Shown here one piece after another: positions 18,605 to 28,341 of a stretch of 64,000 nt of DNA (position 1 is the first letter of the stretch; each line of letters begins with the position of its first letter). Source of the DNA: Candidatus Riflebacteria bacterium HGW-Riflebacteria-2 (GTDB lineage: Bacteria > Muiribacteriota > Ozemobacteria > Ozemobacterales > Ozemobacteraceae); the NCBI GenBank assembly GCA_002839435.1, contig PGYA01000004.1, forward strand, positions 88,279 through 152,278, in the 5' to 3' direction. Both the position numbers and the translations under genes were made by a program. Under the pieces are notes generated by a model. It was not told where the DNA came from and did not search any database. It worked only from the letters and a program-made list of their open reading frames with translations.

Positions 18605-20638
18605 ATGATTATGAATAAATTGAGAGTCCTGTCAGTCCTTGTTGTTTTGGCTTTAACACTCGTCGCAGCAGGTTGCGGTGGCGGTGGCGGCGCCAGGTCG
18701 GTTGCGATCGATAAAGACGTCGTCGGCATAACCTCAACCCTGAATAATTTCATGGCGGCCGCCCGCAGTGGTGACCAGGCCACGCTTCAGTCGTTTCTTG
18801 CTTCACCCGGTGAATCTTATCTGATCGTCAAGGACTTTGGCGCAGATATCAACAACCCCGATGACAACCAGTCTTATGAATTTTACGTGAATCCGGATCT
18901 TATCTCGCAGGTATCTACAGATAAGGCCTATGTGTATACTTATTACATACAGCACAGCGGCGATCCTCTCTGGCTGTATTTTGACATGGTGCGCGAAGAT
19001 GGCCGCTGGGTAATTGAAGAGATGCTGAACAAGGCGCCTGAGGCAGGCGGCTACGTCGAACCGATAACCCCAACGCCAATCTCTCCAGTCGCTCCCACAG
19101 AATTTGTCGCAAGTAGCTTTAATCCTATCCGCGATGACATTATCAGAATTTTCTCTGTAGAAGAATCTTCTACTGGTAGATCTTTGCCAGAGAGGCTGGT
19201 CACGTATTATGGTCCGGGATCACTCGAAAGTGATACTGGTATCACTTTCCATGAGCTTTATGAAGATTATTCTGTGCCGGGAGATCCCGACTACGAAGGG
19301 TTTGTTCCTTCTGGTGCGTCATCGAGAAACCTTGCTGGCAGAATCGCCGGCAGTATAATTGGTCGGGCCTTGAAAGATAGAAGCACTCGACTTTTCAGTC
19401 TGCGTGCACAGGTTTCAGTGCCCGAACCAGTTGTTTCCGCATATTACGGTTTCGACAGTCAGGGAGCATTTTACCTCAAGTTGTATGAGAGCAGCGGAAG
19501 TTCCATGATTGAGTTTAACAATGGTCTGCCGCTCAAACTTTTTGAGCCATCGCATCCATTTGGAACCAAACGTGTAGTGAATTATTCGTATACCATCGAT
19601 GGTACCCGTTATGGCAGCACTATCACTCTGGATATTGGTTTCCTTAAAACACTCGTAACTCCTCTGAATACTTATACAGCTGTTCCGATAACAATAGTCG
19701 ATGTTGATGATGATACGACTGATGGCGAAAAATGGACTGAATACCTTGCGGTCGGAATCGGCGAAGTCGGATTCGACAATTTTGAGACGATTGACTCAAC
19801 TTCTCCGCTCGATGAGGAACGTCTGCTGACCAGATTCAACTCCGATGGATCTCTCAATGAACGCAATGACCCGGTGATTACCAATACCAACACATTTCTT
19901 GGACAATTCAATGTTGGCGATCCGATTTCTCCCGTGCAGGTAACCGTGACTGGTGGAAGTGGACCATATTTGTTTCGATGGTATGTCGGCGGTTTCGGGC
20001 CTGAAAGTCTTATGGGGGTGAGCTTGTCACCGGAGGGAGTCCTTCAGGGAGTAGCTGAGGGTTCGGGTGCTGGTGAGGAATTTGAAGGCAAGGTTGAGGT
20101 TATTGACAGATACAACCGTCACTCGACCAAGACGTTCTCTTACGAATCTCTGGTCAGCGGTGCTGGCGCAGTGCTCGCTTCAATCGATTTTGCTGAGGGT
20201 GGAGATCCTTCTACACTCTATGATCTTTATGCTGGTGTTAATGTCAACTCTGATCCTGCCGATCAGACTTTCGTGTTGCGAAACGACGGCGAAGGTCCGA
20301 CTCTAATATTCCAGACTCCGCCAAGTGGTCCATTCCTGCCAACTGAAGAAGTAGAAGTTTTTCCCGATGTGCTCGTTGGTACCTGGCAATGGAATAGCAA
20401 TTGGTCTCCTGCTTATCCAGTCGGTAGTTCCGGTAACAGCTATATTATTCGGGTGGGCGACATTGCGGAATTCTATATGCAAAACAGCACTCTGACAAAA
20501 TATATCTACATCAAGGTTCAGGTAGTAGATGTAAGTGCCCTACCGCCGGGAGACAGAAGAACCGGCGATTTGCGTCTCGAGGTAATTGACTATGACGCAA
20601 GTTCATCCGACTACTTTGCTGTGTCTATTCGAAAATAG
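18605..20638 (+). CDS. Putative lipoprotein, unknown function
   Basis: Lipobox-like LVLALTLVAAGC followed by GGGGG; no family recognised beyond an Ig-like segment. Confidence 0.75.
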   Translation: MIMNKLRVLSVLVVLALTLVAAGCGGGGGARSVAIDKDVVGITSTLNNFMAAARSGDQATLQSFLASPGESYLIVKDFGADINNPDDNQSYEFYVNPDLISQVSTDKAYVYTYYIQHSGDPLWLYFDMVREDGRWVIEEMLNKAPEAGGYVEPITPTPISPVAPTEFVASSFNPIRDDIIRIFSVEESSTGRSLPERLVTYYGPGSLESDTGITFHELYEDYSVPGDPDYEGFVPSGASSRNLAGRIAGSIIGRALKDRSTRLFSLRAQVSVPEPVVSAYYGFDSQGAFYLKLYESSGSSMIEFNNGLPLKLFEPSHPFGTKRVVNYSYTIDGTRYGSTITLDIGFLKTLVTPLNTYTAVPITIVDVDDDTTDGEKWTEYLAVGIGEVGFDNFETIDSTSPLDEERLLTRFNSDGSLNERNDPVITNTNTFLGQFNVGDPISPVQVTVTGGSGPYLFRWYVGGFGPESLMGVSLSPEGVLQGVAEGSGAGEEFEGKVEVIDRYNRHSTKTFSYESLVSGAGAVLASIDFAEGGDPSTLYDLYAGVNVNSDPADQTFVLRNDGEGPTLIFQTPPSGPFLPTEEVEVFPDVLVGTWQWNSNWSPAYPVGSSGNSYIIRVGDIAEFYMQNSTLTKYIYIKVQVVDVSALPPGDRRTGDLRLEVIDYDASSSDYFAVSIRK

Positions 20639-20654
20639 GCTTTTTGTTCGTTAG

Positions 20655-20690
20655 AACGCCCCGCAGTGGCTATGCCTCTGCGGGGCGTTT
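20655..20690 (+). terminator. Rho-independent terminator
   Basis: AACGCCCCGCAG tggctatgcct CTGCGGGGCGTTTCTTT. Confidence 0.85.
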
Positions 20691-20744
20691 CTTTAGTTGT
20701 CTGAATCTGAGAAAATTGGCGGAATCTGTGGTTCTGTCGTTAGC

Positions 20745-20918
20745 TCAATGCAGATTGTTCGAGTCGAGGCCACCGGGAAATGAGGCCTCGGTCAGGATTT
20801 CCTGAATGATCTGCAGAGCGCCGGGTGTGACCTTTTTGCTGGTGGTCGATTCGAAGCGGCTGACAAAAGTTTCGAGATTGGTAAGAATGAAATAAGCTTC
20901 ACTCTGGTTCAGTTTCAT
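20745..20918 (-). CDS. Small conserved-looking protein, 57 aa, unknown function (ORF opens at 20975)
   Basis: SD tcaggaggcccgggtATG on the minus strand at 20918; MKLNQSEAYFILTNLETFVSRFESTTSKKVTPGALQIIQEILTEASFPGGLDSNNLH. Confidence 0.6.
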   Translation of the reverse strand: MKLNQSEAYFILTNLETFVSRFESTTSKKVTPGALQIIQEILTEASFPGGLDSNNLH

Positions 20919-20999
20919 ACCCGGGCCTCCTGAAAAATGTACATTTTTTTCGCTATCTTTAATATCTATCGACAATCTGCTCTCACAAGTTTAGTTTTT

Positions 21000-21068
21000 T
21001 CGTAATCGTAATCGTAATCGTAATCGTAATCGTAATCGTAATCGTAATCGTAATCGTAATCGTAATCG
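21000..21068. repeat. Hexanucleotide tandem repeat (TCGTAA)x11.5
   Basis: 69 nt of uninterrupted TCGTAA units ending in TCG, lying between divergent genes. Confidence 0.98.
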
Positions 21069-21139
21069 GTTATTGTCTGTTGCGGGAGTGGGAGAATATG
21101 TATAGAATAGCGACAATCTGTTGTTTTTGATGAGGAATT

Positions 21140-22339
21140 ATGGCAATACAAGATGAAAAATCAGGCAAAATTGCCTGGTATAGAAGAATCGGCAACCGTA
21201 TCGTTATTACGGCAATTGTCGCGGCGGTTCTGCCACTGTTTCTACTCGGCGGCACGGTTGCCGTAAAGGTGCGACTCGATCTGGTGCAACAGACAATTGC
21301 ATCTCAGAAAAATACCATGATGTCGTTGCTGCACGGTTTTGGTTCGCTGTTTCAGAACTACCGCAGGCAGATCGAATCTATGGTGAATTTGCCCGAAATT
21401 CAGTCGATGCGCCATGAGCGCCAGATTCAGATAATTCATGATTTTCTCGATCAGCAGAAAATCTATTTTGGCTGCAATATCTACGATCTCGAGGGTCGAA
21501 AAATACTGAGTGCAGTACGTAGCGATCATGATTTTGGCAAACGCCCGGCTACTGGTACCATAGATTTTGCCGGCGACCCCGGTTATGGCAAAAGCTTTTT
21601 AAACGTTGTTAAAACCCGACAGGCAGCACTGTTCGCCAACGATACCAGCGAACTGCATGAAAAGAAGCTGTTTCTCATGGTTCCGATCAGCGATTTTGTC
21701 AACCCGGACGAAGTAGTCGGTGTGATCAGCTGCTCAATCAGTATCTCTTCGCCCGATATTCATGAGATCGTCAGCAGCTTTCCAATTGCTGAGAACGACG
21801 TATTGATCCTTCTCGACCGCAATGGCAACGTGCTGTCGGCGCAGGGGCATCTGCCCGAAGGCTTGCGCGGCATCAACGTCGAAAAGGTTTCGCGCCAGAA
21901 AATCGAGAGTATTCTGCTCGATCTGGCCGGCACGACCTATCTCGGAACCATTGCAGCGCTGCCAGGTTCAGAAGGTCTTCTGCTGGTGGCGCGGCCGCGT
22001 CATCTTGTTCTGGCATTCCTCAATCAGCTTCTGCTCGACCTTGCGCTGATGCTGGTGGTGGCTTTTGTGCTCGCCGTTGCCGCCGGATTTTTCATGTCGC
22101 GTTCTCTGGCAGAGGGAATAAGCATACTGGTCGATGCGATACGCAATGTTGCCAGCGGCGCGGTAAGCCATCGTGTCGAAGTCAGGGGTGAAGATGAGCT
22201 GGCTGCCGCCTCGCAGGCCTTCAACGACATGCTTAACACCCTTGAAAAGCACAGAATGATGGACGATATCTGGCACAACGAGTGGGAATCGGCGCAAAAG
22301 ACACCCGAAGACGACTCCAACCCGGAGGTCGGCAAATAA
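21140..22339 (+). CDS. Membrane sensor with periplasmic Cache-like domain, two TM segments and HAMP, no recognisable output domain
   Basis: TM ... extracellular region IYDLEGRKILSAVRSDHDFGKRP...; second TM; HAMP-like LAEGISILVDAIRNVASGAVSHRVEVRGEDELAAASQAFNDMLNTLEK; ends about 30 aa later. Confidence 0.8.
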   Translation: MAIQDEKSGKIAWYRRIGNRIVITAIVAAVLPLFLLGGTVAVKVRLDLVQQTIASQKNTMMSLLHGFGSLFQNYRRQIESMVNLPEIQSMRHERQIQIIHDFLDQQKIYFGCNIYDLEGRKILSAVRSDHDFGKRPATGTIDFAGDPGYGKSFLNVVKTRQAALFANDTSELHEKKLFLMVPISDFVNPDEVVGVISCSISISSPDIHEIVSSFPIAENDVLILLDRNGNVLSAQGHLPEGLRGINVEKVSRQKIESILLDLAGTTYLGTIAALPGSEGLLLVARPRHLVLAFLNQLLLDLALMLVVAFVLAVAAGFFMSRSLAEGISILVDAIRNVASGAVSHRVEVRGEDELAAASQAFNDMLNTLEKHRMMDDIWHNEWESAQKTPEDDSNPEVGK

Positions 22340-25116
22340 TGGCCGAAAGTGTCGTTATGGCGCCAGCGCAAACTGGTGCTGCCAGCCGCGAAAACCTGCC
22401 GCATCTGGTTGCCGGTTTTTTCATGCTGCTCAAGGCGAGCAATAACCTGCTTTATCTTTCTGTTCTCACTACTTTCCTGGAAAACATCGGGGCCAGCTCA
22501 CTACCATGGGTTTACCTGCTGGTAAATATCGTTTTTATCGTTTTTCAGTTTCAGTTTATGTCGAGAATCGTTGGTTACGAGGGGCACTGGCTGTTATCTC
22601 TGGTCAACTGGCCGGCGGCAGCTTTGTCGTTTGCTGCTGCTCTGATGTTTCCGGCCAATACCATGCCGGTGCTGCTCTCTTTTCTGGTCATGGCAATGCT
22701 GATCGACCTCGTATCGACCCAGGCGTTTACCGCGATGCTCAACCATTTTTTCTCGATTGCTGAATCACGACGTTTTATGCCGGTTATCTATGCTTCCGGC
22801 AGTTTCGGGTTCATTATCAGCGGTCTGCTGCTCAAGTTCGTTCTCGATTTCGTTGGCATAAGAGGTTTGCTGGTTGGTAATGGCACAATCATACTGGTTT
22901 CGGCAATCATTTTGCAGCTGCTCAAACCGATCGAACAGGCACGCCTGGCCGAAGCAGACGAATCTGATAAATCAGCAGAAACTGCCGACAGTGCTGAAAC
23001 TATAAGCGAATCTTCGCTACAGCACCCGCTTGCCCGCCTTCTTAACATCTCGTCTTTTCTGATCCTTTTTAACAAATACCTTGTCGATTTTTTGTTTGCC
23101 GCTGCCGTTGCTTCTTATTTTACTGCGCGAAATGACCTCGCGGCTTTCATGGGCGTGTTTGGCGCCTCGGCCGATTTCGCTGTCATCGGCCTGCAGACAT
23201 TTGTCATGCATCGCGTCTTCGCGGCATTTTCCATTGGCAAAATTCTCGCAGCCATGCCGCTGCTATTGACGATCCTTTGTATCGCCGCTTCCTTCAGCCT
23301 CGAATTTGCGGTTATTGCCTCGGTGCAGTTTATCGTATTGCTCAACAGCAAGAACTTCACTGTGCCGGCCACCACTATTCTCATGGGCGTAATTCCGCAG
23401 AAACAGCGGGTTTATTACCGGCGTGACATGTCGATCGTCTGCTCGATTTCATCGACCCTGGTTGGGATTTTCCTTCTTCTGGTCAGAAACTCGATCGGCG
23501 CTGAAGTATTGTTTCTGATTGCTGCCGGTCTCTACCTTTTATTGTCGCTGACGCATTATCTGATCGATCGGGCCTATCTTACCACGCTGCGCCGGGCGAT
23601 CGACAACCGCCAGCTTGATTTTGGCGAAGATCAGGTGGCATCACTGCGCTTTTTACAATACGGCGAGCGGCTGCAGCAGCTACAGCAGCTTCTCGGCGAC
23701 GAGAACCCGAGAATCCGAAGCCAGGCTGTCGAAGAGGTTTCACTGCTGCCGTCTGCCACAGCAACACAGCTGCTGTTGCCTCTGCTTGAAAACGAGACCG
23801 ACTCGCGTTGTCTGACAGCGGTTGCCCGCAATCTTCTGCAGATATCGCCGCATGCCGCGGCTCAGCACATTAGACGGGTTCTCGCCGAAACCGAAGATCA
23901 GCGGTTGCGTGCTGATATCATCGAGACTATCGGCAAAGTGCGTGCCGCTGATATCGGTGAAGATTTTGTAACGCCCTTCCTTGATTCTCCACATCATCGT
24001 GTGAGAGCGAGTGCCGTCATCAGCACAATAAGGCTCACGCGTCAGTCCGACATGCTGTCGCGCGCCTTGCGCAAGCTGGCGGAAATGGCACACGACGCCG
24101 GTGATCTTATGCGTGCTTCTGCCGCCGCGGTTATGGGCGAACTCGGCCTGCCTCTTTTCGTGCCAGCGTTGCTCGAACTGGCTGCCTCAAAAGAAACGGT
24201 TGTGGCTGGCAACGCTGCTTCTGCGCTGGCTCGTATTCAGACCCCGGATGCTGTGGTGGGTCTTGAGAATCTGCTTTTTCACGACAACCACGAGGTGGCT
24301 GAGCGTGCCGAAAGCCTGCTGGCAGCTTCGACCCGCGACAGTATCAGCCGGATCAGCCGCCTGTTGCCAGGAATAACCGCTGAAGAACGGCGCCGGCTGA
24401 CAACCCGTTTGCGTTCAGGCCGGCATCAGGACAGCCAGGAAGTTCTGGCCAACATACTCTGCATCGAAAATCTCGAGCAGCGCCGCAATCTTATTGCTCT
24501 ACTTGAAAAGTCTGATCGCGAGATGGTGCGGCTGATGCAGGCCTGCATAAAAATGGGCGATGAAGACAGGGTGGAGTTGTCGATTGAGCCACTGCTGCTT
24601 CTTGCCGGGGAATACGTTGGCAGCGCCATGCCGGACTGGGCAGCTCTGCTCGGGATTCTTGCCGGCGGCACACTTGAAGAGCCAGAAGAACATGAATCTC
24701 TGCATGAATCTGTTTGTGGTTTGCTTAAAATGTTATGGCATGAGCGCCTGGTGATCGCACAGACCGGCGTCGCTGGCGCTGCCATGCAAAAGTGGCAGGG
24801 GCGGGTTATGACGCTGGTCAGACTGGTTGCATGCTTTTCGTCTGAGCCGGCACCGATGAGCAGAAGCATCAATGAATTGAAGAGCGGAAAAGCCTATGCC
24901 AGAGGCATGGCGGCCGAATATATCGAAGCCCGTGCCGGGCATGCGCTTGCGCAGCTTATTGTGCCGCTTGCCGATGCCAGCACCTCTGTTCCTCAGGAAT
25001 TTGAAGCTCTGGTCAAGTTCGCTGCCGGGAAGGGCGTGGCAACAGCTGAAGACAGCCTGGCGGCTGCCCGTAATCGGCTGCAACGATTCGCCCTTATCGA
25101 GGAAAAAAATCAATGA
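22339..25116 (+). CDS. MFS/NTT-like (Npt) transporter fused to C-terminal HEAT repeats (ORF opens at 22282)
   Basis: About 12 hydrophobic segments in the first ~420 aa, then HEAT-type repeats (NPRIRSQAVEEVSLL..., HHRVRASAVISTIRL..., LMRASAAAVMGELGLP...). ATG overlaps the upstream stop (ATAATGG). Confidence 0.8.
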   Translation: MAESVVMAPAQTGAASRENLPHLVAGFFMLLKASNNLLYLSVLTTFLENIGASSLPWVYLLVNIVFIVFQFQFMSRIVGYEGHWLLSLVNWPAAALSFAAALMFPANTMPVLLSFLVMAMLIDLVSTQAFTAMLNHFFSIAESRRFMPVIYASGSFGFIISGLLLKFVLDFVGIRGLLVGNGTIILVSAIILQLLKPIEQARLAEADESDKSAETADSAETISESSLQHPLARLLNISSFLILFNKYLVDFLFAAAVASYFTARNDLAAFMGVFGASADFAVIGLQTFVMHRVFAAFSIGKILAAMPLLLTILCIAASFSLEFAVIASVQFIVLLNSKNFTVPATTILMGVIPQKQRVYYRRDMSIVCSISSTLVGIFLLLVRNSIGAEVLFLIAAGLYLLLSLTHYLIDRAYLTTLRRAIDNRQLDFGEDQVASLRFLQYGERLQQLQQLLGDENPRIRSQAVEEVSLLPSATATQLLLPLLENETDSRCLTAVARNLLQISPHAAAQHIRRVLAETEDQRLRADIIETIGKVRAADIGEDFVTPFLDSPHHRVRASAVISTIRLTRQSDMLSRALRKLAEMAHDAGDLMRASAAAVMGELGLPLFVPALLELAASKETVVAGNAASALARIQTPDAVVGLENLLFHDNHEVAERAESLLAASTRDSISRISRLLPGITAEERRRLTTRLRSGRHQDSQEVLANILCIENLEQRRNLIALLEKSDREMVRLMQACIKMGDEDRVELSIEPLLLLAGEYVGSAMPDWAALLGILAGGTLEEPEEHESLHESVCGLLKMLWHERLVIAQTGVAGAAMQKWQGRVMTLVRLVACFSSEPAPMSRSINELKSGKAYARGMAAEYIEARAGHALAQLIVPLADASTSVPQEFEALVKFAAGKGVATAEDSLAAARNRLQRFALIEEKNQ

Positions 25117-25985
25117 AGATAACCCTTTTTATCGTGCTTTTGCTTGTCATTATGATGCCAATCGGCTGGTTCGCTGCTTCCGGCTCTGAGATGCTACGAC
25201 TTACCCCTGTAATAGACGAAGTCTCTCCTTTGTATATGGGAGTAATTCCTTTCATTCAAGCCGAAAAACTGCGCGAACAGACGCAACCGGTCGGTGATTA
25301 CCTGGCATATCGCATTGGTCGCCCGGTCAAGCTCACGACTGTGCCTGATTACGAAAGCCTGGCTCGTCTACTCGAACTTGGTAAAATACATATTGCCTGG
25401 TTTTCGCATGCTTCTCTCGAAAAGCTACGCGGTAATAGTGACTGGCAGGTCGTCTGCCGGCCGGTGCAATATGATAGTGTTCTTTACAGTGGTCAGATTG
25501 TAGTGCGCGAAGATAGCCCTTATCAAACCGTGCAAGATCTGCGTGGTCGCAAGTTTGCTTACGTAGACAGGTTCTCCGGGTCGGGCTTCTATTTTCCAAA
25601 CTTGTATTTCAAGGCTGAAGGCATCAGACCGCTAGATTTTTTCAGCAGTGTCGAGTTTTCTCAAAGCCATCGCTCCAGCCTGCTGGGAGTGCTGGAGGGC
25701 AAGTATGACGCCGCAGCCGTATTCTCTTCTGAACTGGTATACGAAGGTAGCGCAGGTCTGCGAGTGATTGCCCGCACTGGCCCAATCCCCAACGATCCGC
25801 TGGTCGTGCGCGCAGATATGGCGCCCGAACTCAAGGCTCAGATCGAAAAAGCCATGCTGACAATGCACGAAGACGCAAAGGGCATCGAGTATCTCAAATA
25901 TCTCATGATTCTGCGCGGCACCTCAAAATATGCCGCAGAAAGCGAAGTGCAGACCCTTCTCGAACAATCCGCCCCGCCAGATTGA
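25113..25985 (+). CDS. PhnD-like phosphate/phosphonate-type periplasmic binding protein
   Basis: LYMGVIPFIQAEKLREQTQPVGDYLAYRIGRPVKLTTVPDYESLARLLELGKIHIAWFSHASL...GRKFAYVDRFSGSGFYFPNLYF: PhnD family pattern. 4-bp overlap with the upstream gene. Confidence 0.88.
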   Translation: MKITLFIVLLLVIMMPIGWFAASGSEMLRLTPVIDEVSPLYMGVIPFIQAEKLREQTQPVGDYLAYRIGRPVKLTTVPDYESLARLLELGKIHIAWFSHASLEKLRGNSDWQVVCRPVQYDSVLYSGQIVVREDSPYQTVQDLRGRKFAYVDRFSGSGFYFPNLYFKAEGIRPLDFFSSVEFSQSHRSSLLGVLEGKYDAAAVFSSELVYEGSAGLRVIARTGPIPNDPLVVRADMAPELKAQIEKAMLTMHEDAKGIEYLKYLMILRGTSKYAAESEVQTLLEQSAPPD

Positions 25986-26050
25986 AGCTTCAGCATGCAT
26001 ATGACAGGATTTATTGAGGCTGGCGTTGAAATGTGGTAGAATGCAGCACT

Positions 26051-27172
26051 ATGAAAAACACTGAAATTCCTTTTTTTCTTGGCTACGTTGAACAGGCAAT
26101 TGGCGGCGGCCAGGATCCTCTGAGCCCGCCGATCTCGATCAGCAGAAACGGCACCCTTGCCAAATGGCGTGGCAAGCTTAATTTTATCGATCTCAGGGCC
26201 AACGATCCCGCCCTCAAAAAAAACGCCGCGGCATTCGAACAGGTGTTACAGAAGGCAGCTTCTCTCGAAATCAAGGTCATAATCACACTGCCGGAATATT
26301 CGCCGGTCTATTTTGACCTGCCACCTGCACCCGAAGTTCCAGAGTCGAAGCGCCCGGCGCCACCAGCACCTCGTGGCGTCATTAAAGACAAGCGCCTGGC
26401 ACACTTCAAGCCGGCATATCTTGCTTTGCCATCTTCGATCCAGGGGCATCCGTCATATTATGCGCTGTCTGTCGAAGAATGCCTGCCGATAATCGAACTG
26501 GCCGCAAAATACTCGGTCAGAGATATCATTGTGCCTGTTTCCGAACCCGGCGTCTTTCTCGATCCGCAGGCCGAAATCCGGTTTAAAATAGCCTTGAAGG
26601 AGCTGCACGAAGCTGCAACAGCCGCTTCTATCACTCTGCACCTGCGTAATGGCGGCATTTCGCTCTCTGTTTACCGCAAACTGGCGCGTGAATTTGGCTG
26701 TAAATTTGCTTATGACGTGGGAATTGCACATCTTGAGGGCGACAATATACTCGATACTTATCAGAAATTAGATGATGACATCTCGATTATCTCTCTCCAG
26801 CAGGTCTTGCCAGGTCTTGACAAATACAGCGGTCGGCGTGAGGCCATGGACAGAGCGCTCAAGGAATATGTCGCGGCTCGCAACGAGTATCGCCAGAGTC
26901 TCAAGGAAAAAGATGACAGCTACAGTGAAAAATGTCTGAAACAGTTTAATTACGCGCTCAAGGATTATCAGGAGGCGCGTCGAAATTCATTCTTCAACCT
27001 TGGTCTGTATCAAAGTGGTGACCTTAACCTGGTTCCATTGCTCAAAGAGATACGTCGCAGTATCGAAGCCGGTACCGAGAAGTATGTGCTTCTGGCAATG
27101 GTTCCCAATACGCGCAACAATGATTTCGTCGTGCAGAAAGTCGCACCTGAAAACTTTTCGGGCGCTTTCTGA
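26051..27172 (+). CDS. TIM-barrel (xylose isomerase-like) protein (ORF opens at 26033)
   Basis: Alternating beta/alpha pattern, KLNFIDLRAN..., EIKVIITLPEYSP..., VRDIIVPVSEPG..., GCKFAYDVGIAHLEG. Family call tentative. Confidence 0.6.
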   Translation: MKNTEIPFFLGYVEQAIGGGQDPLSPPISISRNGTLAKWRGKLNFIDLRANDPALKKNAAAFEQVLQKAASLEIKVIITLPEYSPVYFDLPPAPEVPESKRPAPPAPRGVIKDKRLAHFKPAYLALPSSIQGHPSYYALSVEECLPIIELAAKYSVRDIIVPVSEPGVFLDPQAEIRFKIALKELHEAATAASITLHLRNGGISLSVYRKLAREFGCKFAYDVGIAHLEGDNILDTYQKLDDDISIISLQQVLPGLDKYSGRREAMDRALKEYVAARNEYRQSLKEKDDSYSEKCLKQFNYALKDYQEARRNSFFNLGLYQSGDLNLVPLLKEIRRSIEAGTEKYVLLAMVPNTRNNDFVVQKVAPENFSGAF

Positions 27173-27183
27173 GTGGTAAAAGC

Positions 27184-28326
27184 ATGAGAAAAGTCATACT
27201 CTGCCTGGTTCTGTGCGCAACCTGCCTGATGCCGGTTCCCGGTCCGGGTCAGGATGTCGCGGCCGCTGGGGTGACGGCGCCCTATACTTTGAATAACTGC
27301 TTGAGCCGTGCCGAAGAGCTGTTCCGCGCCAATAAGTATTCTGAGGCGCTGATTTTTTATTACGAAGGCATGAGCATGACCGCTAACGAAGAGATCAAGG
27401 CGCGTCTGCATTTTCGTATTGGCGAATGCCTCGAGGCGCTAAGGCGTTTCGATTTTGCTACTTATCACTACAAACTCGCCGTTCGGGGAAAACTGCCTGA
27501 GCTGCTGGTCAGCCGAGCCATCATGAAGCTCGAACATCTGCCTGAGCTGGCGCAGACGGAAGAAGCCACCCGTCTTTTCAATCGCTCCATGGAACTCTAC
27601 CGTCGTCGCAATATTCGCGATGCCATCGACAGTTATCTGGCCAGCCTCCGCCTGATGCCGACTCTGATGGCGCAGGATGAATCGGGCCTGATCGAAGATG
27701 CCGTCAAATACCTTACTTTTCTGTCAGAAAGCAAGGAACGTGAGCCCGATCGACTGCTTAAACTCGCCACTTTTCTCGAGTTACGTGGCGATGTCGAAAA
27801 GTCGATCGAGACGCTGCAGCAGATCGCGATAATTTATCCTGAATCTGATCAGGCCCGCCAGGCTGACGAAAAGCTTGAGCAGTTCACGCAGCGGCGTACT
27901 GCTTATGTCGAACCGGTCAGACCCGTAGATGCTCTAAGTGAAGTTTATGGTGAAGAACCGACACTGATTTTCAACGAAGCATTTGAATTCAGAAATGCCG
28001 GCACAATTTCGCGGCAGCTCGAAAATGCAGCATTTACGTTGCGCGCAGCCAACGAGCGCCCCGGCATTCCACCCGACCGTTTCGAAACGTTTTCGATAAC
28101 TCTGGGGCAGGGGACCGACCAGCGCGATTTCTTATTCACGGCCGAAGAGGGAATCGATCAGAAGAATCTTAGTTTCGCGGCCGGTGGCGTAAACTATTCG
28201 GTCGCCTTTACTTCAATAAATCAGACGCACGGGTACATTCAAGACCTTTACGGCGACGGTCGTCGCGCGGTTACGCTTTTTTCGAATGTCGGGGTACAGC
28301 TTAAGATTGAGCGGCAGCAGGACTGA
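27184..28326 (+). CDS. Exported TPR-containing protein
   Basis: Signal peptide MRKVILCLVLCATCLMPVPG; TPR-like AEELFRANKYSEALIFYYEGMSM..., DVEKSIETLQQIAIIYPESDQARQADEKL. Confidence 0.72.
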   Translation: MRKVILCLVLCATCLMPVPGPGQDVAAAGVTAPYTLNNCLSRAEELFRANKYSEALIFYYEGMSMTANEEIKARLHFRIGECLEALRRFDFATYHYKLAVRGKLPELLVSRAIMKLEHLPELAQTEEATRLFNRSMELYRRRNIRDAIDSYLASLRLMPTLMAQDESGLIEDAVKYLTFLSESKEREPDRLLKLATFLELRGDVEKSIETLQQIAIIYPESDQARQADEKLEQFTQRRTAYVEPVRPVDALSEVYGEEPTLIFNEAFEFRNAGTISRQLENAAFTLRAANERPGIPPDRFETFSITLGQGTDQRDFLFTAEEGIDQKNLSFAAGGVNYSVAFTSINQTHGYIQDLYGDGRRAVTLFSNVGVQLKIERQQD

Positions 28327-28341
28327 CGGGGGAGAGCAATA

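Noticed and set aside
21000-21068. Possible CRISPR-like array or DYDYDY-protein gene (ORF 20966-21151 minus)
   Set aside because: The unit is 6 nt with no spacers. The DY-repeat ORF is simply the hexamer read in frame and has no SD or conserved flank.
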